Shown one piece after another: positions 1-8,083 of a stretch of DNA of 39,622 bases. The stretch covers positions 1 through 39,622 of the forward strand of contig WHUB01000037.1 in NCBI GenBank assembly GCA_009377395.1. Direction: 5' to 3'. The position numbers and the translations under genes are program-made. Every line of letters starts with the position of its first letter. Positions within the stretch are counted from its first letter, which is position 1. The notes under the pieces were generated by a model, which saw only the letters and a list, made by a program, of their open reading frames with translations, did no database searches and was not told the origin of the DNA. Source of the stretch: Actinophytocola sp. GTDB lineage: Bacteria; Actinomycetota; Actinomycetes; Mycobacteriales; Pseudonocardiaceae.

Positions 1-6
1 TCGGCG

Positions 7-1206
7 ATGAAGCAGGAAGCACCCCAAACGCGGCGTAGCCGCGCGGGAATCCCCGCCGTTCACAGCGGGGAGCGCGTCAAGCCTCGCATCGCCCAGGTGG
101 CGAACTTCGTCGGGCCACACTCCGGCGGAATGCGCACCGCCGTGGACGCGCTCGGCGCCCGGTACGCCGCGTCGGGGGCGCAGCGACTGCTCGTCACACC
201 GGGCGTCCGGGACGCGGTCGTCGAGACGTCGGCCGGGACGCATGTGCAGCTGCGTGCCCTGGAGGTGTCCGGCGGCTACCGAATGATCCTGGAGCCGTGG
301 CGCGTGCTCGCCGTGCTGTCGGACTTCGCGCCCACGTCCATCGAGGTCTCGGACAAGACCACCATGCTGCCGGTGGCCCGATGGGCCCGGCGGGCGGGGG
401 CGGGCTGCGTGCTGTTCTCGCACGAACGGCTGGACGCGATGATGGCGCTGCGGGTCGGGATTCGCAGCGCGCGCAATGCCGGCATCAGCACCGCGATCAG
501 CACCGCCCACCGGCTGCTGACGCGAGGGTTCGACGCCATCGTCGTCACGTCCCGCTACGCCGCGGGCGAGTTCCCTGCCACGGCGCGGACCCGGCTGCGG
601 CACATCCCGCTCGGGGTGGATCTGGAGCTGTTCCACCCGCGCCGCGGGCGTCCCGCGTCGGATGTGCTGCGCCTGGTGCACGCGGGCAGGCTCTCGCGGG
701 AGAAGAGCCCCGACCTCGCGGTCGCGACCGCGGTTGAGCTGCACCGGCGCGGCATCCCGGTGCGCATGGACGTGTACGGGCAGGGGCCGCTGCTCGACAC
801 GCTGCGCAGGCTGGCGGCCGACGCTCCGGTCAGTTTCCACGGGCATGTGGGCGGCCGGCGGGAGCTGGCGGCGGCGCTGGCATCCGCCGACGTGGCGCTG
901 TCGGTGTGCCCGGGGGAGACGTTCGGGTTGTCGATCCTGGAGGCGCTGGCGTCCGGCACGCCGGTGGTGACGGCGGATCGCGGCGGGGGTCGTGAGCTGG
1001 TCACCGAGGCGTCGGGCGCGTGGGCGCCGCCGGAGCCACCCGCGCTGGCCGACGCCGTGCTGCGGCTGGCGAGCCGGGATGCCCGCACCGCCCGCATTGC
1101 CGCCCGGCGGCAGGCCGAGCGGTTCGACTGGTCGGCCACGGCCGGAGCGATGCTGCACCTCCATCGCGAGGTGGCGGCCGGACTCGCCCAGGTTGCGGCG
1201 CCCTGA
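7..1206 (+). CDS. GT4-family glycosyltransferase (PimC/MgtA-like)
   Basis: This 399-residue protein has the two-Rossmann GT-B layout of family GT4. The N-terminal domain begins near residue 28 (RIAQVANF, then a Gly-rich loop HSGG), and the donor-binding half carries the GT4 E-x7-E signature in GETFGLSILEALASG near residue 303. Such enzymes transfer a sugar, often mannose from GDP-mannose, to a lipid or polyol at the inner face of the membrane. The N-terminal style resembles actinobacterial PimC/MgtA-type mannosyltransferases, but donor and acceptor are inferred. The first 27 residues are unlike the family, and the frame is open to the window edge, so the true start may lie elsewhere. The following gene is about 140 bp away and probably separately transcribed. 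Confidence 0.85.
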   Translation: MKQEAPQTRRSRAGIPAVHSGERVKPRIAQVANFVGPHSGGMRTAVDALGARYAASGAQRLLVTPGVRDAVVETSAGTHVQLRALEVSGGYRMILEPWRVLAVLSDFAPTSIEVSDKTTMLPVARWARRAGAGCVLFSHERLDAMMALRVGIRSARNAGISTAISTAHRLLTRGFDAIVVTSRYAAGEFPATARTRLRHIPLGVDLELFHPRRGRPASDVLRLVHAGRLSREKSPDLAVATAVELHRRGIPVRMDVYGQGPLLDTLRRLAADAPVSFHGHVGGRRELAAALASADVALSVCPGETFGLSILEALASGTPVVTADRGGGRELVTEASGAWAPPEPPALADAVLRLASRDARTARIAARRQAERFDWSATAGAMLHLHREVAAGLAQVAAP

Positions 1207-1220
1207 CCAGCGGTCCGGGC

Positions 1221-1253
1221 GTTCGGCGAGAGTTCACGCCAGGTTGGCGAAAC
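1221..1253 (+). promoter_or_regulatory. Possible PHO box: three 11-bp direct repeat units
   Basis: Three consecutive 11-nt units each begin with GTT: GTTCGGCGAGA, GTTCACGCCAG and GTTGGCGAAAC. PhoP of Streptomyces and relatives binds 11-nt direct repeat units with a GTTCACC-like first half. A TAACGT hexamer at 1281-1286 could be the -10 box. The downstream gene encodes a secreted phosphatase-like enzyme, the usual kind of Pho target. Only the middle unit matches the consensus well. Confidence 0.4.
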
Positions 1254-1346
1254 CGGCGTGGGGTGGTTCGCGGGGCTGCCTAACGTTCGGGATCACGCCG
1301 ACGTCAAGGCAACGGCGCGGCGTGCCGCGCACGAGGAGGAGGCTGC

Positions 1347-2807
1347 ATGACGGATAACAGGGGTTCCGGGGTCTCCCGCCGGTCGTTCGTGGGGTGGTCC
1401 GCCGCGAGCGGCGCGGCGCTGCTGTGGGCGCGTCCCGCCGTCGCGGGCACCGTCCCCGTGGAGGGCATGCACCTCCAGTTCGGCGCTGACGCGGCCAGCC
1501 AGGTGACGGTGTCGTGGCTGACGCAGGGCTCGGTGTCGGCGCCACGGCTGCGCCTTGGCACGCCGGAAGGCGGCGTGGGCACGGAGGTCGCGGCGGACAC
1601 CCGGACCTATGTGGACGGCGCTACCGGTGTCGAGGTGATCAGCCACCACGTCGAGCTGGACCGGCTGCGGCCGTCCACGAGCTACATCTACGAGGTGCTG
1701 CACGACGGCGCCGCGCCGACCCAGGGCAGCTTCCGTACCGGGCCGGACGGCCGGGCGCCGTTCCGGTTCACCAGCTTCGGCGACCAGGGCACCGGTGATG
1801 CCTCGGACGTGGTATCCGGCCCGGCCGGCGTGGTCGATCAGATCGAATGGGCAGACCCGCTGCTGCACCTGCTCAACGGCGACCTGTGCTATGCCAACGT
1901 CAACTCCGACCGGACCGGGGTCTGGCGGCGGTTCCTCGGCAACAACGCGCGCTCCGCGCGGTACCGCCCATGGATGCCGGCGGCGGGCAACCACGAGAAC
2001 GAACGCGGCAACGGCCCGCATGGTTTCGATGCCTACACCACGCAGTTCGCGCTGCCGGGCAACGGCGGCACGGACTTCGCGGGGTACTGGTACGACTTCA
2101 CCGTCGGCAGTGTCCGGTTCATCTCGCTGCAGAACGACGACGTGTGCTACCAGGACGGCGGCAACACCTACATCCGCGGCTACAGCGCGGGCGCGCAGCG
2201 GCTGTGGCTGGCCAGCAGGCTCGCCGCCGCCCGTGAGGATCCGGGGATCGACTGGATCGTGGTCGTCATGCACCAGCTGGGGTTGTCCTCCGCCGAGGGC
2301 AACGGCGCGGACCTCGGTATCCGCGAGGAGTGGCTCCCGCTGTTCGACCGCTATGGCGTCGACCTGGTGTTGTGCGGGCACGACCACGACTACGAGCGCA
2401 GCCATCCGGTGCGTGGCGTCGAGCCCACCAGCGCCACCCTGACACCGCGGGTGACGGGCACCGCGACCGATGTCATCGACACAAGCCGTGGCACGGTGCA
2501 CATGACGCTGGGAGGCGGCGGCACCGCCATACCCACCAACGCCTACGGCGGCGATGTGACCGTCGCAGCGACCGCGAAGGTGATCACCGGCCGGTCGACG
2601 ACCGAGCGCGAACCCGCGCCCTGGTCGGCGGTGCGGGACCCGCTGTGCCCGTGGGGATTCGCCGCCTTCGACGTCGATCCCGGCACCCCCGGCGGCACCA
2701 CCCGCATCTGCGTGACCTACTACCGCACCGCGCTGACCGGCGGCACGCCAGAGCCGTTCGACACATTCGTGCTCGAACGCCCCCGAACGGACGCCCCGGC
2801 GTCGTAG
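1347..2807 (+). CDS. Tat-exported purple acid phosphatase-like metallophosphoesterase
   Basis: The 486-residue protein starts with a twin-arginine signal (SRRSFVG at residues 10-16), followed by a hydrophobic Ala/Leu stretch and a likely cleavage site after AVA near residue 34, so it is probably exported folded. A fibronectin-like N-terminal domain precedes a calcineurin-type phosphoesterase core. All metal-binding blocks of purple acid phosphatases are visible: SFGDQ, NGDLCY, GNHENE, VMHQ and CGHDHDYERSHP. It should hydrolyse phosphomonoesters or diesters outside the membrane; the substrate is unknown. A strong ribosome site (GAGGAGGAGG) precedes the ATG. The repeat at 1221-1253 suggests control by phosphate starvation. 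Confidence 0.88.
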   Translation: MTDNRGSGVSRRSFVGWSAASGAALLWARPAVAGTVPVEGMHLQFGADAASQVTVSWLTQGSVSAPRLRLGTPEGGVGTEVAADTRTYVDGATGVEVISHHVELDRLRPSTSYIYEVLHDGAAPTQGSFRTGPDGRAPFRFTSFGDQGTGDASDVVSGPAGVVDQIEWADPLLHLLNGDLCYANVNSDRTGVWRRFLGNNARSARYRPWMPAAGNHENERGNGPHGFDAYTTQFALPGNGGTDFAGYWYDFTVGSVRFISLQNDDVCYQDGGNTYIRGYSAGAQRLWLASRLAAAREDPGIDWIVVVMHQLGLSSAEGNGADLGIREEWLPLFDRYGVDLVLCGHDHDYERSHPVRGVEPTSATLTPRVTGTATDVIDTSRGTVHMTLGGGGTAIPTNAYGGDVTVAATAKVITGRSTTEREPAPWSAVRDPLCPWGFAAFDVDPGTPGGTTRICVTYYRTALTGGTPEPFDTFVLERPRTDAPAS

Positions 2808-2813
2808 GCGACG

Positions 2814-3566
2814 TCAGGCCAGGAAGCCGCGGAGTAGTGCCGCGGTGCCGTCGACGTGTTCGGCCATCGCTTGCCGGGCCGCCTCGGGATCGCTGGTGAT
2901 GATGGCGTCGACGACGGCGGTGTGCTGCTCGTTCGAGTGTTCTATGTTGCGTGTCAGCAGCGGGATGGCGTCGAGCAGCTCGTTGAGCCGCATCCGCACG
3001 TCGGCGACCGCCGATGTCAGCGAGGGCGAGCCGCTGACCTCGGCGACGGCGAGATGAAACCGGGAGTCGAGCCGCCGGTAGGTGTCCAGGGTGGCGGTGG
3101 TGGTCTCGTCGAGCCTGCGACGCAGGTGCTCTCGCTCCGCCTCGGTCAGCTCGCGGCATGCCGCGGCCTCCGCGGCGCCCACCTCGAGGACGTAGCGCAG
3201 CGTGAGGGCGTCGTCGAGCGCGCTGCCCATCTCCAGGGCGACCCGCTTGAGACGCCGCCGATCGGGACGCGGCGGCGTCTCGCTGATGAAGGTGCCGCCG
3301 TAGCGGCCCCGGCGCGACTCGACGTAGCCGGCCTGTTGCAGCGCGCGGATCGCCTCGCGCAGCGTGACCCGGCTGACGTTGAACCGGGCGGCCAGGTCAC
3401 GTTCGGCGGGCAGCCGCTGGCCCGGGTCGACCACGCCGAGCTTGATGGTCTGGAGCAGCCGCTCGACGGTCTCCTCGAAGGCGTTACCGCTTCTGACCGG
3501 TCGGAACAGCGCCTCGTCCGCGGGGCCCGCGAGACCGACCGAGGTCGCCTCCTCACTGCTCACCAC
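2814..3566 (-). CDS. GntR/FadR-family transcriptional regulator (FCD domain)
   Basis: This protein of about 250 residues has an N-terminal winged helix-turn-helix (GQRLPAERDLAARF, then VSRVTLREAIRALQQAGYV) and an all-helical FCD ligand domain, the FadR subgroup of GntR. GTG at 3566 was chosen because CGGAGG lies 5 nt upstream; a TTG at 3590 would add 8 residues but has no ribosome site. It is the last gene of the leftward ligase-amidase-aldehyde dehydrogenase-SDR series and is the obvious candidate local regulator, binding a pathway intermediate. An inverted repeat immediately upstream (3590-3622) could be its own operator. Confidence 0.88.
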   Translation of the reverse strand: MVSSEEATSVGLAGPADEALFRPVRSGNAFEETVERLLQTIKLGVVDPGQRLPAERDLAARFNVSRVTLREAIRALQQAGYVESRRGRYGGTFISETPPRPDRRRLKRVALEMGSALDDALTLRYVLEVGAAEAAACRELTEAEREHLRRRLDETTTATLDTYRRLDSRFHLAVAEVSGSPSLTSAVADVRMRLNELLDAIPLLTRNIEHSNEQHTAVVDAIITSDPEAARQAMAEHVDGTAALLRGFLA

Positions 3567-3589
3567 GCTGGCCTCCGGCCTGGGTGTCA

Positions 3590-3622
3590 ATGGTTAAAGG
3601 TCTGACTCCACGATTTAACCAT
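3590..3622. promoter_or_regulatory. Inverted repeat upstream of the GntR gene (candidate operator)
   Basis: A perfect 9-bp inverted repeat, ATGGTTAAA at 3590-3598 and TTTAACCAT at 3614-3622, separated by 15 bp, lies between the SDR stop codon (3630) and the regulator start (3566). It is AT-rich in a GC-rich region. The TGGT/ACCA ends recall GntR-family sites, although the spacing is wider than a classical FadR box. Autoregulation is inferred. Confidence 0.45.
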
Positions 3623-3629
3623 CCGGCGC

Positions 3630-4397
3630 CTACAGCGGCGTCACGTAGGCGCTGGAGATGCCGCCGTCGACGAGGAACGTGGACGCGGTGATGAAGGACG
3701 CGTCGTCGCTGGCCAGGAACGCGACCGCGGCGGCGATCTCCTCCGGCTCGGCGAACCGGCCCATCGGCACGTGCACGAGCCGGCGCTGCGCCTTCTCCGG
3801 GTCCTTGGCGAACAGCTCCTTCAGCAGCGGAGTGTTGACCGGCCCCGGGCACAGCGCGTTGACCCGGATGCCTTCACGGGCGAACTGCACGCCGAGTTCC
3901 CGCGACATCGCCAGCACGCCGCCCTTCGACGCGGTGTAGGAGATCTGGGACGTCGCCGCACCCATGACCGCCACGAACGACGCGGTGTTGATGATCGAAC
4001 CGCTGCCCTGCCGCCGCATGTACGGGATGGCCGCCTTGCAGCACAGGTAGACCGAGGTGAGGTTGACCTCCTGCACCCGGTGCCACGCGTCGGGCTCGGT
4101 GTCGAGAATCGAGTCGTCGTCCGGCGGCGAGATGCCCGCGTTGTTGAAGGCGATGTCGACCGAGCCGTGGCTGTCGTTGGCGGTGGCGAACAGGTTCTCG
4201 ACGTCGGTTTCGTTGGTGACGTCGGTGGGCACGAATTGCCCGCCGACCTCGTTGGCGGCCGCCTTGCCCTCGTCCGGGTCGATGTCGCCGATCACGATGG
4301 TGGCGCCGTCGGCGGCGAGCCGCCGCACGGTGGCGAGGCCGATCCCGCTCGCCCCGCCGGTCACGACGGCGACCTTGCCTTCGAGTCGCTGACTCAT
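3630..4397 (-). CDS. SDR-family NAD(P)-dependent oxidoreductase
   Basis: This 255-residue short-chain dehydrogenase has the TGGASGIG cofactor loop near residue 14, the NNAGIS strand-4 motif, and the Ser/YTASK catalytic Tyr-Lys pair near residues 154-158. An acidic residue after beta-2 (GDIDPDEG) favours NAD over NADP. In this operon it could oxidise the hydroxyl of gamma-glutamylethanolamide to the aldehyde, ahead of the aldehyde dehydrogenase. That role is inferred; by homology alone it would be called a 3-oxoacyl-ACP reductase-like SDR. GGAGGAGTGAG directly precedes the ATG. The region upstream of its start is one copy of a repeat that also occurs at the next gene junction. Confidence 0.88.
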   Translation of the reverse strand: MSQRLEGKVAVVTGGASGIGLATVRRLAADGATIVIGDIDPDEGKAAANEVGGQFVPTDVTNETDVENLFATANDSHGSVDIAFNNAGISPPDDDSILDTEPDAWHRVQEVNLTSVYLCCKAAIPYMRRQGSGSIINTASFVAVMGAATSQISYTASKGGVLAMSRELGVQFAREGIRVNALCPGPVNTPLLKELFAKDPEKAQRRLVHVPMGRFAEPEEIAAAVAFLASDDASFITASTFLVDGGISSAYVTPL

Positions 4398-4401
4398 CTC
4401 A

Positions 4402-4445
4402 CTCCTCCGTGTTGGATGCTTCGGACCTGGCTAGCAGTCCTCAGT
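4402..4445. repeat. Gene-junction direct repeat, copy 1
   Basis: This 44-nt stretch spans the SDR ribosome site, the intergenic gap and the last codons of the aldehyde dehydrogenase. It matches 5804-5846 at about 38 of 44 positions with a single 1-nt gap. The most conserved part is CTAGCAGTCCTCAGT at its right end. The two copies therefore flank the aldehyde dehydrogenase gene. Confidence 0.7.
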
Positions 4446-5798
4446 AGCTATAAAAACGTTCTTGGTCTCGGTGAACGCGTCCAGCGCGTCCGGGCCAAGC
4501 TCCCGGCCGAGGCCGGACTGCTTGAAACCGCCGAACGGGGTCGAGTACCGGACGGCGGAGTGGGAGTTGATCGAGAGGTTGCCGCTCTCCACGCCGCGCG
4601 CCACCCGCAGCGCCCGACCGACGTCGCGGGTCCAGATCGAGCCGGCGAGGCCGTAGGCGGTGTCGTTGGCGATGCCGATCGCGTCGTCCTCGTCATCGAA
4701 CGGCATCACGGCGACAACCGGGCCGAAGATCTCCTCCCGCCACGCCCGCGACGCCGGGTCGATCGGCGCAAGCACAGTCGGCGGGAACCAGTAGCCGGGG
4801 CGGTCCGGGCTGTCGCCACGAAACGCGACCGGGGCGTCGCCGGGGACGAAGGAGGAGACCGCGTCGCGCTGTGCCGCCGAGATCAGCGGCCCCATCTCGG
4901 TTTCCTCGTCCGCCGGATCGCCGACCTTCACGCCCGTGACGGCGGGCTCCAGCAGTGCCATGAACTCGTCCAATGCGCTGCGCTGCACCAGAATCCGGGA
5001 ACGCGCGCAGCAGTCCTGGCCCGCGTTGTCGAAGACGCCGTAGGGCGCGGTCGCCGCGGCCCGTTCCAGGTCGGCGTCGGCGAACACGATGTTGGCGCTC
5101 TTGCCGCCGAGTTCCAGCGTCACCCGTTTCACCTGGTCGGCGCAGCCTGCCATGATCTTCTTGCCGACGCTCGTCGAACCAGTGAAGACCACCTTGCGCA
5201 CGCCGGGGTGGGTGACGAACCGTTCGCCGACCACCGAGCCCCTGCCCGGGACCACCTGGAACACGTCCTCCGGGATACCGGCCCCGCGGGCGAGCTCGGC
5301 CAGCCGCAGCGCGGTGAGCGGCGTGAGCTCGGCGGGCTTGAGCACCACCGCGTTGCCCGCGGCGAGCGCGGGCGCGAAGCCCCACGCCGCGATCGGCATC
5401 GGGAAGTTCCACGGCACGATCACGCCCACCACGCCGAGCGGTTCGGCGAACGTGACGTTCACGCCACCGTCGACCGGGATCTGCTTGCCGAACTGCCGTT
5501 CCGGCGCCGCCGCGTAGTAGTGCAGCACGTCGCGGACGTTGCCCGCTTCGCCCCGCGCGTTACCGATGGTGTGCCCGGCGTTGGCGACCTCAAGCGAGGC
5601 CAGGTGATCGAGATCGGCGTCGACGGCCTCCGCGAACCGGCGCAGCAGCCGCGCCCGGTCGGCCGGCGCCACCGAGCGCCAGGACTGCTGGGCCTTCTCG
5701 GCGCGGGCGATGGCCGCGTCCGCCTCGTCGACGGACGCCAGCGGCACGCCGCACACCCGCTGCTCGGTCGCCGGGTTGATCACGTCGAACGTCGTCAT
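4431..5798 (-). CDS. NAD-dependent aldehyde dehydrogenase
   Basis: This 455-residue ALDH-superfamily enzyme contains the fold-defining PWNFPMPIA segment, the cofactor motif FTGSTSVGKKI, the general-base motif LELGGKSAN and the catalytic cysteine region GQDCCARSR. The C-terminal oligomerisation region (FGGFKQSGLGRELG) is intact. ALDHs oxidise aldehydes to acids with NAD(P). Here the likely substrate is the gamma-glutamyl amino-aldehyde made from the ligase product, by analogy with PuuC in the Puu pathway. The start codon overlaps the amidase stop codon (ATGA), so translation is probably coupled. The gene is flanked by two copies of a 44-nt direct repeat. Confidence 0.9.
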   Translation of the reverse strand: MTTFDVINPATEQRVCGVPLASVDEADAAIARAEKAQQSWRSVAPADRARLLRRFAEAVDADLDHLASLEVANAGHTIGNARGEAGNVRDVLHYYAAAPERQFGKQIPVDGGVNVTFAEPLGVVGVIVPWNFPMPIAAWGFAPALAAGNAVVLKPAELTPLTALRLAELARGAGIPEDVFQVVPGRGSVVGERFVTHPGVRKVVFTGSTSVGKKIMAGCADQVKRVTLELGGKSANIVFADADLERAAATAPYGVFDNAGQDCCARSRILVQRSALDEFMALLEPAVTGVKVGDPADEETEMGPLISAAQRDAVSSFVPGDAPVAFRGDSPDRPGYWFPPTVLAPIDPASRAWREEIFGPVVAVMPFDDEDDAIGIANDTAYGLAGSIWTRDVGRALRVARGVESGNLSINSHSAVRYSTPFGGFKQSGLGRELGPDALDAFTETKNVFIATEDC

Positions 5799-6556
5799 CG
5801 CGCCTCCTCGGTGCCTGATGCCTCGGACCTGCTAGCAGTCCTCAGTGCGGCGGCGACCAGCGCCTCGAACAGCCGTGGGTCACCGGAGTCCTGTTCTGGA
5901 TGCCATTGCACGCCGAGGACGAAGCGCCGGGCGGGCAGCTCCACGGCCTCGACCGTGCCGTCCTCGGACCAGCCGCTGACGTCGAGTGCGGGGGCGATCC
6001 GGTCGAGTGCCTGGTGGTGGTAGCACGGCACCTTGCAGTCGCCGCCGAGGATTCGCGCGGCAAGACTGCCCTCCGCCAGCCGCACCCGGGTGGGGCCGAA
6101 CACCGCGGGCGCTGGGCGGTGCGACTCGTGGCCGACGACGTCCGGCAGGTGCTGGTGCAACGAGCCGCCGAGCGCGACGTTGAGCACCTGCGCGCCACGG
6201 CAGACACCGAGCACCGGCAGGTCGCGGCTCAACGCGTGCTCAAGCAGCCGCATCTCCCAGCCGTCGCGGCCGGGTCGGGTACCGGTGGTGGCCGGGTGCG
6301 GCGGCTGGTCGTAGGCGGCGGGGTCGATATCGGCGCCACCGGAGATCACCAGCCCGTCGAGCGCGGCGACCGCCTCAGCCGAGCCGTCGGTGTCGCCGTT
6401 GACTGGCGGCAGCAGCACCGGAACGCCACCCGCTCTGCTGACCGCGTCGACATAGTTGAAGGGCAGCAGCGCGAAGTCGGTGTCCCAGACCCCGGTCTGC
6501 GCCCGCTCGGCGTAAGTGGTCAAGCCAATGAGTGGTTTAGAGTCGTTCGAACCCAC
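5795..6556 (-). CDS. Gamma-glutamyl amide hydrolase, class I amidotransferase fold (PuuD-like)
   Basis: This 253-residue peptidase C26 protein has the nucleophile elbow GVCRGAQVLN with its catalytic Cys, and VQWHPEQ supplying the His and Glu of the triad. PuuD-family enzymes cleave the gamma-glutamyl amide bond and release glutamate, which closes a gamma-glutamylation cycle. With the adjacent ligase it would free the oxidised amine product (glycine if the substrate is ethanolamine, GABA if putrescine). The GTG start overlaps the end of the ligase gene by 20 bp and is preceded by GGGAGAGG. Its 3' end contains the second copy of the junction repeat, read in a different frame from copy 1. Confidence 0.88.
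   Translation of the reverse strand: MGSNDSKPLIGLTTYAERAQTGVWDTDFALLPFNYVDAVSRAGGVPVLLPPVNGDTDGSAEAVAALDGLVISGGADIDPAAYDQPPHPATTGTRPGRDGWEMRLLEHALSRDLPVLGVCRGAQVLNVALGGSLHQHLPDVVGHESHRPAPAVFGPTRVRLAEGSLAARILGGDCKVPCYHHQALDRIAPALDVSGWSEDGTVEAVELPARRFVLGVQWHPEQDSGDPRLFEALVAAALRTASRSEASGTEEAR
5804..5846. repeat. Gene-junction direct repeat, copy 2
   Basis: This partner of 4402-4445 covers the aldehyde dehydrogenase ribosome site and start region together with the last amidase codons. Relative to copy 1 it lacks one G after GGACCT, which shifts the frame: copy 1 ends the aldehyde dehydrogenase at TAG, while copy 2 reads on for ten more amidase codons. Confidence 0.7.
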
Positions 6557-7901
6557 GGAACCTCTCCCAGTCGGTCACGGTGGCGTCGTACGCGGCCAGC
6601 TCGACCCTCGCCGCGTTCAGGTAATGCTCGACGACGTCGTCGCCGAACGCCTCACGGGCGAGCTTGCTGTCGGAGAACAGCTGCGCGGCCTCCCGCAGCG
6701 TCGCCGACACCTGCGGCAGGTCGGCGTCGTAGGCGTTGCCGGTGAACTCGGGTTCCAGCTCCAGTTCTCGCTCGATGCCGTGCAGGCCCGCCGCGACCAG
6801 CGCGGCGACCGCGAGGTAGGGATTGACGTCGCCGCCGGGTACCCGGTTCTCCATCCGCAGCGACGGTCCGTGCCCGACCACCCGCAGCGCGCAGGTGCGG
6901 TTGTCCATGCCCCACGCCACCGTGGTCGGCGCGAAGCTGCCTGGCTGGAAGCGCTTGTACGAGTTGACGTTCGGCGCGAACAGGTAGGTGAGCTCGGGCA
7001 GGCACGCCTGCTGCCCGGCGAGGAAGTGCTCCATCAGCGGCGAGAACCCGTGCGGTCCGTCGCCCGCGAGCACCGGCTCGCCGTCCGCCGAGCGCAGCGA
7101 GATGTGAATGTGGCAGGAGTTGCCCTCGCGCTCGTCGAACTTCGCCATGAACGTCAGGCTCATGCCCTCCTGCGCGGCGATCTCCTTGGCGCCGGTCTTG
7201 TAGATGCTGTGGTTGTCGCAGGTCGTCAGCGCCTCGTCGAACCGGAACGCGATCTCGTGCTGGCCCAGGTTGCACTCGCCCTTGGCGGACTCGACATACA
7301 TCCCGGCGCCTTCCATGCAGGTGCGGATCCGGCGCAGCAGCTGCTCGATCCGGCCGGTGCCGATCATCGAGTAGTCCACGTTGTACTGACTCGCCGGTTC
7401 CAGGTCGCGGTAGCCCTTCCGCCACGCGGTCTCGTAGCTGTCCCGGAAGACGATGAACTCCAGCTCGGTGCCGACGTAGGCGGTGAGCCCCCGGTCGGCG
7501 AGCCGGTCGAGCTGCCTGCGCAGGATCTGCCTCGGTGACGCGGCGACCGGGCCGCCGTCCTCCCAGCTCAGATCGCAGAGCACCAGCGCCGTCCCGTCCA
7601 GCCAGGGCACCAGCCGCAGCGTCGCGAAGTCCGGCGTCAGCACGAAGTCGCCGTACCCGCTCTGCCACGACGACATCGCGTACCCGTCGACGGTGTTCAT
7701 GTCGACGTCGACGGCGAGCAGGTAGCTGCACGCCTCGGCACCGCGGGAGAGAACCTCGTCGAGGAAGTAGCGGGCGGCACACCGCTTGCCCTGGAGCCGT
7801 CCCTGCATGTCGGTGACGGCGATGAGCACGGTGTCGATCTGCCCGGCGTCGACGAGGGTGCGCAGCTCCTCGACGGTCAGCGGGCCATCGGAACCAGACA
7901 C
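6537..7901 (-). CDS. Glutamine synthetase-like gamma-glutamyl-amine ligase (GlnA4/PuuA type)
   Basis: This 454-residue member of the glutamine synthetase superfamily has ATP/metal motifs including GTELEFIVF, NSCHIHISL and NRTCALRVVGHGPSLRMENR. The last is typical of ligases that glutamylate amines rather than ammonia. Actinobacterial relatives include GlnA4, a gamma-glutamylethanolamide synthetase, and GlnA2/GlnA3, which act on polyamines. Linkage to an ethanolamine-permease-like gene favours ethanolamine here, but specificity cannot be read from sequence. GTG at 7901 was chosen because GGAAGGAG lies 8-9 nt upstream and the encoded protein then matches family length; an upstream ATG would add 39 unlikely residues that cover the promoter repeats. 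Confidence 0.87.
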   Translation of the reverse strand: MSGSDGPLTVEELRTLVDAGQIDTVLIAVTDMQGRLQGKRCAARYFLDEVLSRGAEACSYLLAVDVDMNTVDGYAMSSWQSGYGDFVLTPDFATLRLVPWLDGTALVLCDLSWEDGGPVAASPRQILRRQLDRLADRGLTAYVGTELEFIVFRDSYETAWRKGYRDLEPASQYNVDYSMIGTGRIEQLLRRIRTCMEGAGMYVESAKGECNLGQHEIAFRFDEALTTCDNHSIYKTGAKEIAAQEGMSLTFMAKFDEREGNSCHIHISLRSADGEPVLAGDGPHGFSPLMEHFLAGQQACLPELTYLFAPNVNSYKRFQPGSFAPTTVAWGMDNRTCALRVVGHGPSLRMENRVPGGDVNPYLAVAALVAAGLHGIERELELEPEFTGNAYDADLPQVSATLREAAQLFSDSKLAREAFGDDVVEHYLNAARVELAAYDATVTDWERFRGFERL

Positions 7902-7916
7902 GACAACCGCTCCTTC

Positions 7917-7942
7917 CAATGGGCTAAAATCAGTCCTTTCAA
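7917..7942 (-). promoter_or_regulatory. Duplicated 26-bp leader element, ligase copy
   Basis: Read on the minus strand this element contains AAAGGAC, then GAT, then TAGCCCATTG, and runs directly into the ligase ribosome site. It matches 8045-8070 on the opposite strand at 22 of 26 positions. It is likely an operator or promoter-proximal control element shared by the ligase and permease genes. Confidence 0.6.
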
Positions 7943-8044
7943 GCATGGAACCACTTCCGCCGGCCGCGGTCAACGAGGGGCCTGAACCACCGAGATGGCC
8001 CTTGACGGCGTTACTCAACCCGTGCCACCCTCCCGTTTCAATAT

Positions 8045-8070
8045 TTCAAAGGACCGATCATAGCCCATTG
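8045..8070 (+). promoter_or_regulatory. Duplicated 26-bp leader element, permease copy
   Basis: Inverted partner of the element at 7917-7942, with the same core blocks AAAGGAC, GAT and TAGCCCATTG. It ends at the GAGGGGGAG ribosome site of the permease, 13 nt before its ATG. The conservation continues up to the ribosome site on both sides and stops there. The CAAAGG and CCATTG ends form an imperfect dyad. Confidence 0.6.
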
Positions 8071-8083
8071 AGGGGGAGCCCCG

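Noticed and set aside
3771-6023. 750-codon open frame on the plus strand
   Set aside because: It is antisense to the SDR, aldehyde dehydrogenase and amidase genes, which all have clear motifs. It is an artefact of high GC codon bias.
6537-7901. Assignment of the ligase as housekeeping glutamine synthetase
   Set aside because: The neighbouring amidase, aldehyde dehydrogenase and permease and the amine-ligase style motifs argue for an amine substrate.
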